DNA of 64,000 nt, from positions 2,976,001 through 3,040,000 of the forward strand of contig NZ_CP094289.1 in NCBI RefSeq assembly GCF_022759505.1, read 5' to 3'. Of the stretch, positions 59,670-64,000 are shown in pieces. The notes beneath the pieces are model-generated. The model was not told the DNA's origin. It worked only from the letters and a program-made list of their open reading frames with translations, and made no database searches. Position numbers and translations under genes: made by a program. Positions within the stretch are counted from its first letter, which is position 1, and each line of letters begins with the position of its first letter. The stretch comes from Georgenia sp. TF02-10 (GTDB lineage Bacteria > Actinomycetota > Actinomycetes > Actinomycetales > Actinomycetaceae).

Positions 59670-59921
59670 TCACTTGTCGCGCGCGACCAGCTTCGCCCTG
59701 AGCCGGGCGACGTGCTCATCCGCGTCGACCGATGGGGTGTCGCTGCTGACGTACTCGTCCACGCGGCGATCGATCTCCGCACGCCAGGCCGCATCGACCT
59801 CGCCCTGGTCCGCGTCGTCAACGTCGTCCAGGCTTCGCAGACCACGCTCGATGACGGCTGCACGATCCTCGGGAGCGAGCGCGAGCAGTGCCCGCTCGAC
59901 CTCGGTGACGTCTGGTGCCAC
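59670..59921 (-). CDS. Addiction-module antitoxin-like protein (orphan)
   Basis: The 83-residue acidic protein resembles the putative addiction module component family (Unstab_antitox): ALLALAPEDRAAVIERGLRSLDD followed by VDAAWRAEIDRRVDEYVSSD. Such antitoxins usually precede a RelE/ParE toxin gene, but only 180 bp separate its stop from the HNH gene and no toxin frame is there. GTG at 59921 has TAGACT six nt upstream. It lies inside a segment bracketed by two ~118-bp repeats. Confidence 0.78.
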   Translation of the reverse strand: MAPDVTEVERALLALAPEDRAAVIERGLRSLDDVDDADQGEVDAAWRAEIDRRVDEYVSSDTPSVDADEHVARLRAKLVARDK

Positions 59922-59927
59922 CGGTCG

Positions 59928-59933
59928 AGTCTA
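59928..59933 (-). promoter_or_regulatory. -10 element of the antitoxin gene
   Basis: TAGACT on the minus strand, six nt before the GTG, indicates a leaderless transcript. Confidence 0.5.
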
Positions 59934-60170
59934 CGGCGGCACGGTGACGGCCAGACCAGAATGCGGGCCAGGGATGACAACGGGATCCACCCACGCGATG
60001 CCCGCCTGCGCGACCGGCAGCGTGCCCGGTGGGGGTCATCAGCCAACGACCAGGAGCGCCGTCTCGACGGCCACCACGCCCCGGGCTCCCGTGGCGAACC
60101 TCACAGCCGAGCCTCGCCGTCGATCGGCCGCCGTCGCCGCGAACCCCGGAACGCCGCCGCTCTGCCGGCG

Positions 60171-60287
60171 GGACCAAGGGCTCAGGACGAACGGCCGTGG
60201 GCCCTTGGCCCGGCCCGCGGCGGGCCGGCCGTTCCTAGCGTCAGCCTCAGGACCGGCGAACCGCCGGCACCTCGGCCGGCGCACCAG
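60171..60287 (+). promoter_or_regulatory. 118-bp repeat, copy 2: probable adhE promoter/operator
   Basis: This copy ends 56 bp before adhE. It contains nested inverted repeats: CCAAGGGC with GCCCTTGG (19-nt loop) and GAACGGCCG with CGGCCGTTC. TAGCGT (60236-60241) fits a -10 element, with transcription start expected near 60248. The symmetry suggests a regulated promoter, plausibly responsive to oxygen or redox because adhE is fermentative; that part is inference. Confidence 0.6.
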
Positions 60288-60342
60288 CGCAGGCCGGCAC
60301 CCGGCCGACGCACGGCGCCGGCCCGCCACACCGGGAGCAGAT

Positions 60343-63039
60343 GTGGACACCGAGATCGACCGGCTCGTCGCCCGGGGCCTCGCGGCCCTCGCCGCCTACG
60401 CCGACCTCACCCAGGCGGACGTGGACAACATCGTCAAGAAGGCCTCCGTCGCCGCGCTCAACCAGCACGGGGTGCTGGCCCAGGCCGCCGTCACCGAGAC
60501 CGGCCGCGGCGTCTTCGAGGACAAGGCGACCAAGAACATCTTCGCCTGCGAGCACGTCACCTACTCCATGCGCGACCTGCGCACCGTCGGCGTCGTCCGC
60601 CGCGACGAGCTCGCCGGCCTGGTGGAGATCGCCGAGCCGGTCGGCGTCGTCGCCGGCATCACGCCGGTGACCAACCCGACGTCGACGGCCATCTTCAAGG
60701 CGCTGATCTGCCTGAAGACCCGCAACCCGATCATCTTCGCCTTCCACCCCGGCGCCCAGGAGTGCTCGGCGGCCGCCGCCCGGGTGGTCCGCGACGCAGC
60801 GGTGGCCGCCGGCGCCCCGGCGGACTGCATCCAGTGGATCACCGAGCCGTCGATGGGGGCCACCAGCGCGCTGATGAACCACCCGGGCGTCTCCCTCATC
60901 CTGGCCACCGGCGGGAACGCGATGGTCAAGGCCGCCTACTCGTGCGGCAAGCCGGCGCTCGGGGTGGGCGCCGGGAACGTCCCCGCCTACGTCCACGCCA
61001 GCGCCGACGTCGAGCGGGCCGCCACGGACCTGGTGATGTCGAAGTCGTTCGACAACGGCATGATCTGCGCCTCGGAGCAGGCCGCCATCATCGACGACGC
61101 CGTCTACGCCGAGACGATGACCCACCTGCAGGGCCTGCACGCCCACGTGGCCACCCCGGCCGAGAAGGCCCAGCTCGAGGAGCTCATCTTCGGGGTCCGG
61201 GCCGACGGCGAGAGCTGCGGGCAGGCGCGGCTGAACGCCGCCGTCGTCGGCCGGTCCCCGGCCTGGATCGCCGAGCAGGCCGGCTTCACCGTCCCGCCGG
61301 ACACCTCGATCATCCTCGCCGAGGTCTCCGGCGTCGGCCCGCACGAGCCGCTCACCCGCGAGAAGCTCTGCCCGGTGCTGGCCGTGCTGCGCTCCGCCGA
61401 CGCCGAGCACGGCTTCGCCCTCGCCGAGCAGATGGTCGAGCTGGACGGGCTGGGCCACTCCGCGGTCATCCACGCCGCCGACCCCGCGCTGGTGGAGGCC
61501 TACGGCGCGCGGGTGAAGGCGGTGCGGATCATCACCAACGCCCCGGCCGCGCTCGGCGGCATCGGCGACATCTACACCGCGTTCCTCCCCTCCCTCACGC
61601 TGGGCTGCGGCTCCTACGGCCACAACTCGGTGTCCAACAACGTCTCGGCGGTGGACCTCATCAACATCAAGCGCATCGGCCGGCGGAACAACAACCTGCA
61701 GTGGTTCAAGGTGCCGGCCAAGACCTACTTCGAGCCGCACGCGATCCGCTACCTCTACGACATGGAGGGCATCAGCCGGGTCACGGTCGTCACCGACGCC
61801 ACGATGACCCGGCTGGGGTACGTGGAGAAGATCCGCGACGTGCTGGACCGCCGGGCCGAGCCGGTCACCCTGCAGATCATCGACGACGTCGAGCCGGAGC
61901 CGTCCATCGGCACCGTGCGCCGCGGGGCGGAGTCCATGCGCTCGTTCCGGCCGGACACGATCATCGCCCTGGGCGGCGGGTCCCCGATGGACGCCGCGAA
62001 GGTGATGTGGCTGCTCTACGAGCACCCCGAGGTCCGGTTCGAGGACCTTCGGGAGAAGTACCTGGACGTGCGCAAGCGGGCCTTCCGCTACCCGCCGCTG
62101 GGCGAGCTGGCCAGGCTCGTCTGCATCCCGACGTCGTCCGGCACGGGCGCCGAGGTCACCCCGTTCGCGGTCATCTCCGACCCGGCCACCGGGTACAAGT
62201 ACCCGCTGGCGGACTACGCGCTGACTCCGTCGGTGGCGATCATCGACCCTGAGCTCACCGCCGAGATGCCCTCGACGCTGGCGGCCGACTCCGGGTTCGA
62301 CGCGCTGACCCACGCCACCGAGGCGTACGTGTCCGTCTACGCCAACGACTTCACCGACGCCCTGGCGCTGCACGCGATCAGGATGGTCTTCGACAACATC
62401 GCCACCTCGGTGAACGGCCGGCGCGACGGCGTCCCGCCGGCGGAGGTCCGCCGGGCCCGCGAGCGGATGCACAACGCCTCCACCATCGCGGGCATGGCAT
62501 TCGGCAACGCCTTCCTCGGCATCGTCCACGCCATGGCCCACACCGTCGGCTCGACCTACCACCAGGTGCACGGCCGGACCAACGCCGTGCTGCTGCCGCA
62601 CGTCGTCCGCTACAACGGGCAGGTCCCGACGAAGCTGAGCAACTGGCCCAAGTACGAGCGCTACGTCGCCCCGCAGCGCTTCCAGGACATCGCCCGGCAC
62701 CTCGGCCTGCCGCACGCCACCCCGGCCGAGGCGGTGGAGGCCTACGCCACCGCCGTGGAGGAGCTGCGGGCCCGGCTGGGCATGCCGGGGTCCTTCGCCC
62801 AGATGGGCGTCGCGGAGGTCGACTTCATCCCCGCGCTGGACACCCTGGCGATGCGGGCCTTCGAGGACCAGTGCGCCCCGGCGAACCCGCGGCTGCCGAT
62901 GGTCGCCGACATGAAGGACATGATGCAGGCCGCCTACTACGGGGTCACCGTCGCGCAGGTCCGGGCCGACCGGGCCGCGGCGGCGGCCAGCGGGAACGAC
63001 GCCGCCGCACCGGCCACCGCACCGGCCGCCCGCCGGTAG
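60343..63039 (+). CDS. adhE: Bifunctional acetaldehyde-CoA/alcohol dehydrogenase
   Basis: The 898-residue fusion reduces acetyl-CoA to acetaldehyde and ethanol with NADH. The N-terminal aldehyde dehydrogenase domain has the catalytic C242 (DNGMICASEQ); the C-terminal iron alcohol dehydrogenase domain has GGGSPMDAAK, SGTGAEVTPFAV and the iron-ligand region HAMAHTVGSTYHQVHGRTN near residues 730-745. GTG at 60343 follows GGGAG by five nt. The enzyme implies growth by fermentation or in low oxygen. Confidence 0.96.
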   Translation: MDTEIDRLVARGLAALAAYADLTQADVDNIVKKASVAALNQHGVLAQAAVTETGRGVFEDKATKNIFACEHVTYSMRDLRTVGVVRRDELAGLVEIAEPVGVVAGITPVTNPTSTAIFKALICLKTRNPIIFAFHPGAQECSAAAARVVRDAAVAAGAPADCIQWITEPSMGATSALMNHPGVSLILATGGNAMVKAAYSCGKPALGVGAGNVPAYVHASADVERAATDLVMSKSFDNGMICASEQAAIIDDAVYAETMTHLQGLHAHVATPAEKAQLEELIFGVRADGESCGQARLNAAVVGRSPAWIAEQAGFTVPPDTSIILAEVSGVGPHEPLTREKLCPVLAVLRSADAEHGFALAEQMVELDGLGHSAVIHAADPALVEAYGARVKAVRIITNAPAALGGIGDIYTAFLPSLTLGCGSYGHNSVSNNVSAVDLINIKRIGRRNNNLQWFKVPAKTYFEPHAIRYLYDMEGISRVTVVTDATMTRLGYVEKIRDVLDRRAEPVTLQIIDDVEPEPSIGTVRRGAESMRSFRPDTIIALGGGSPMDAAKVMWLLYEHPEVRFEDLREKYLDVRKRAFRYPPLGELARLVCIPTSSGTGAEVTPFAVISDPATGYKYPLADYALTPSVAIIDPELTAEMPSTLAADSGFDALTHATEAYVSVYANDFTDALALHAIRMVFDNIATSVNGRRDGVPPAEVRRARERMHNASTIAGMAFGNAFLGIVHAMAHTVGSTYHQVHGRTNAVLLPHVVRYNGQVPTKLSNWPKYERYVAPQRFQDIARHLGLPHATPAEAVEAYATAVEELRARLGMPGSFAQMGVAEVDFIPALDTLAMRAFEDQCAPANPRLPMVADMKDMMQAAYYGVTVAQVRADRAAAAASGNDAAAPATAPAARR

Positions 63040-63050
63040 CGGGGCTTGGC

Positions 63051-63082
63051 GGGGCGGGGGACGGTCAGCCGTCCCCCGCCCC
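63051..63082. terminator. Bidirectional terminator hairpin between adhE and the CNNM gene
   Basis: GGGGCGGGGGACGG (63051-63064) and CCGTCCCCCGCCCC (63069-63082) form a perfect 14-bp stem with loop TCAG between two convergent genes. No T-tract is present, but the stability is high. Confidence 0.75.
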
Positions 63083-63087
63083 CGCGC

Positions 63088-64000
63088 TCACGCCGGGCCG
63101 CGGTTGCCCGCCCGCTGCATGGAGTCCCGGACCTCCCCGACGAGCTCTTCGAGGATGTCCTCCAGGAACACCACGCCCAGGCAGGTGCCGGCGGTGCCGA
63201 CCACCCGGGCCAGGTGGGTGCCGGTGCGCTGCATCTCGGCCAGGGCGTCCTCCACCTCGTCGCCCGGCGCGACCGTGGCCAGGGCCCGCACCCGCCAGCC
63301 GGGCACCGGCTGGGACCGCTCGCCGTCGTCGGCGTAGAGCACGTCCTTCAGGTGCAGGTACCCGACCAGCTCCCCGTCCTCCCCGACCACCGGGAAGCGG
63401 GAGTAGCCGGTGCGGGCCACCTCCCGCTCGACGTCCTCGGGGGTGCAGCCCACCGGCAGGGTGAGCAGCTCCTCGAGCGGGACCATGACCTGCTCGGCGG
63501 TCTCCTCGGAGAACTCGATGGCGCCGGTGAGCAGGCCCAGGTCGTCCTGCAGGACGCCCTCGGCCCGGGACCGCTCGACGATCGAGGCGACCTCCTCGGC
63601 GGTGAAGGCGGAGGTGACCTCGTACTTGGGCTCGACGCCCACCAGCCGCAGGACGAGGTTGGCGAACCCGTTCAGGGCCACCACCAGCGGGTGGAGCACC
63701 TTGGACAGCCACACCAGCGGCGGGGCGAGGACCAGGGCCGCGCGCTCGGGGGAGGTCACCGAGAGGTTCTTGGGGACCATCTCCCCCAGCACGACGTGCA
63801 GGTAGACCACGAGCGCGAGCGCCAGCACGAAGGCGACGACGTGGCTCGCCTCCGCGGGCAGGCCGACGGCCACCAGCGGGCCCTGGACGAGGTGGGCCAG
63901 GGCCGGCTCGGCGACGACGCCCAGCCCGGTGGAGCACACGGTCACCCCGAGCTGGGCGCAGGCCAGCATGATGGTGACGTTCTCCATCGCGTACAGCACG
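63088..64000 (-). CDS. CNNM/CorC-type membrane protein with CBS domains (partial)
   Basis: The visible 303 residues lack the N-terminus, which lies beyond the window. Two or three membrane segments (CNNM/DUF21 domain, HVVLGEMVPKNLSVTSPE) precede two CBS domains (PLEELLTLPVGCTPEDVEREVARTGYSRFPVV and a second with GVVFLEDILEELVGEV). This family, often labelled hemolysin, contains Mg2+/Co2+ exporters. The C-terminal transporter-associated domain is absent, so it is the short form. Confidence 0.88.
   Translation of the reverse strand, partial: VLYAMENVTIMLACAQLGVTVCSTGLGVVAEPALAHLVQGPLVAVGLPAEASHVVAFVLALALVVYLHVVLGEMVPKNLSVTSPERAALVLAPPLVWLSKVLHPLVVALNGFANLVLRLVGVEPKYEVTSAFTAEEVASIVERSRAEGVLQDDLGLLTGAIEFSEETAEQVMVPLEELLTLPVGCTPEDVEREVARTGYSRFPVVGEDGELVGYLHLKDVLYADDGERSQPVPGWRVRALATVAPGDEVEDALAEMQRTGTHLARVVGTAGTCLGVVFLEDILEELVGEVRDSMQRAGNRGPA

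Larger units (their letters stand above)
59922..60342. other. Spacer between antitoxin and adhE
   Basis: The 421 bp hold the antitoxin -10 (TAGACT, 59928-59933, minus strand), about 235 bp without a recognisable gene, the second copy of the 118-bp repeat, and a short GC-rich stretch up to the adhE ribosome site. Confidence 0.6.

Noticed and set aside
59934-60170. C-terminal remnant of a minus-strand gene before the antitoxin
   Set aside because: A short protein-like stretch ends in a stop at the antitoxin -10, but no start, domain or upstream body could be traced.
60171-60287. Rex-type operator in front of adhE
   Set aside because: The TTGTGAA-N6-TTCACAA type palindrome is absent; the inverted repeats here are GC-rich and different.
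52346-60342. Integrated element using the tRNA-Arg as attachment site
   Set aside because: No integrase and no second copy of the tRNA 3' end were seen; the TetR, phosphodiesterase and GPP34 genes look chromosomal.

Overview
The window is very GC-rich, gene-dense chromosomal DNA from an actinobacterium. GTG starts are frequent, and many genes carry a TANNNT -10 hexamer 6-7 nt before the start codon, the layout of leaderless mRNAs. The gene order argS-lysA-hom-thrC-thrB-rho-rpmE-prfA-prmC-sua5-wecA-atpBEFHAGDC-DUF2550 ... nucS is the conserved actinobacterial core order. Together with adhE, GlgE/TreS glucan genes, a GH1 glycosidase and a DUF222/HNH gene, this suggests Micrococcales (Cellulomonas/Georgenia-like); that placement is inference.

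Positions 1-796 hold the 5' part of etfB. Positions 978-17750 are mainly an alpha-glucan/trehalose block. It has glgX, then trpS, a small membrane-protein/winged-helix pair and a P-loop kinase, then glgP divergent from a tight operon glgE-treS-(mak+glgB). GlgB branches glucan. GlgP and GlgX degrade it. TreS makes maltose from trehalose, Mak phosphorylates it and GlgE adds the maltosyl units to glucan. Mak and GlgB lie in one uninterrupted reading frame of 1285 codons.

Positions 17943-25783 hold a redox-dead thioredoxin/TPR protein, a lipoprotein with its membrane partner, a DivIVA/coiled-coil protein, a GNAT acetyltransferase, an alpha/beta hydrolase and two unknown small proteins. Positions 25908-29531 hold a coupled set nucS - 28-aa ORF - nagA - GH1 glycosidase, on the minus strand. 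A 31-bp tandem repeat array (29573-29805) lies directly upstream of nucS.

Positions 29872-39575 carry DUF2550, the complete F1Fo ATP synthase operon, an AtpI-like protein, a WecA-type transferase and the Sua5 tRNA-modification enzyme, with chained GTGA/ATGA overlaps. Positions 40151-52194 carry prmC, prfA, rpmE, rho, the threonine genes, lysA and argS, with a divergent tRNA-Arg(CCG) at 52346.

Positions 52623-60342 are more accessory: a TetR regulator, a glycerophosphodiesterase, a GPP34 protein, a truncated copy of a DUF222/HNH gene cut by an IS110-family element, the intact HNH paralogue, and an orphan antitoxin bracketed by two copies of a ~118-bp sequence. The second copy lies upstream of adhE. 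The window ends with adhE, a strong bidirectional hairpin and a partial CNNM/CBS membrane protein.
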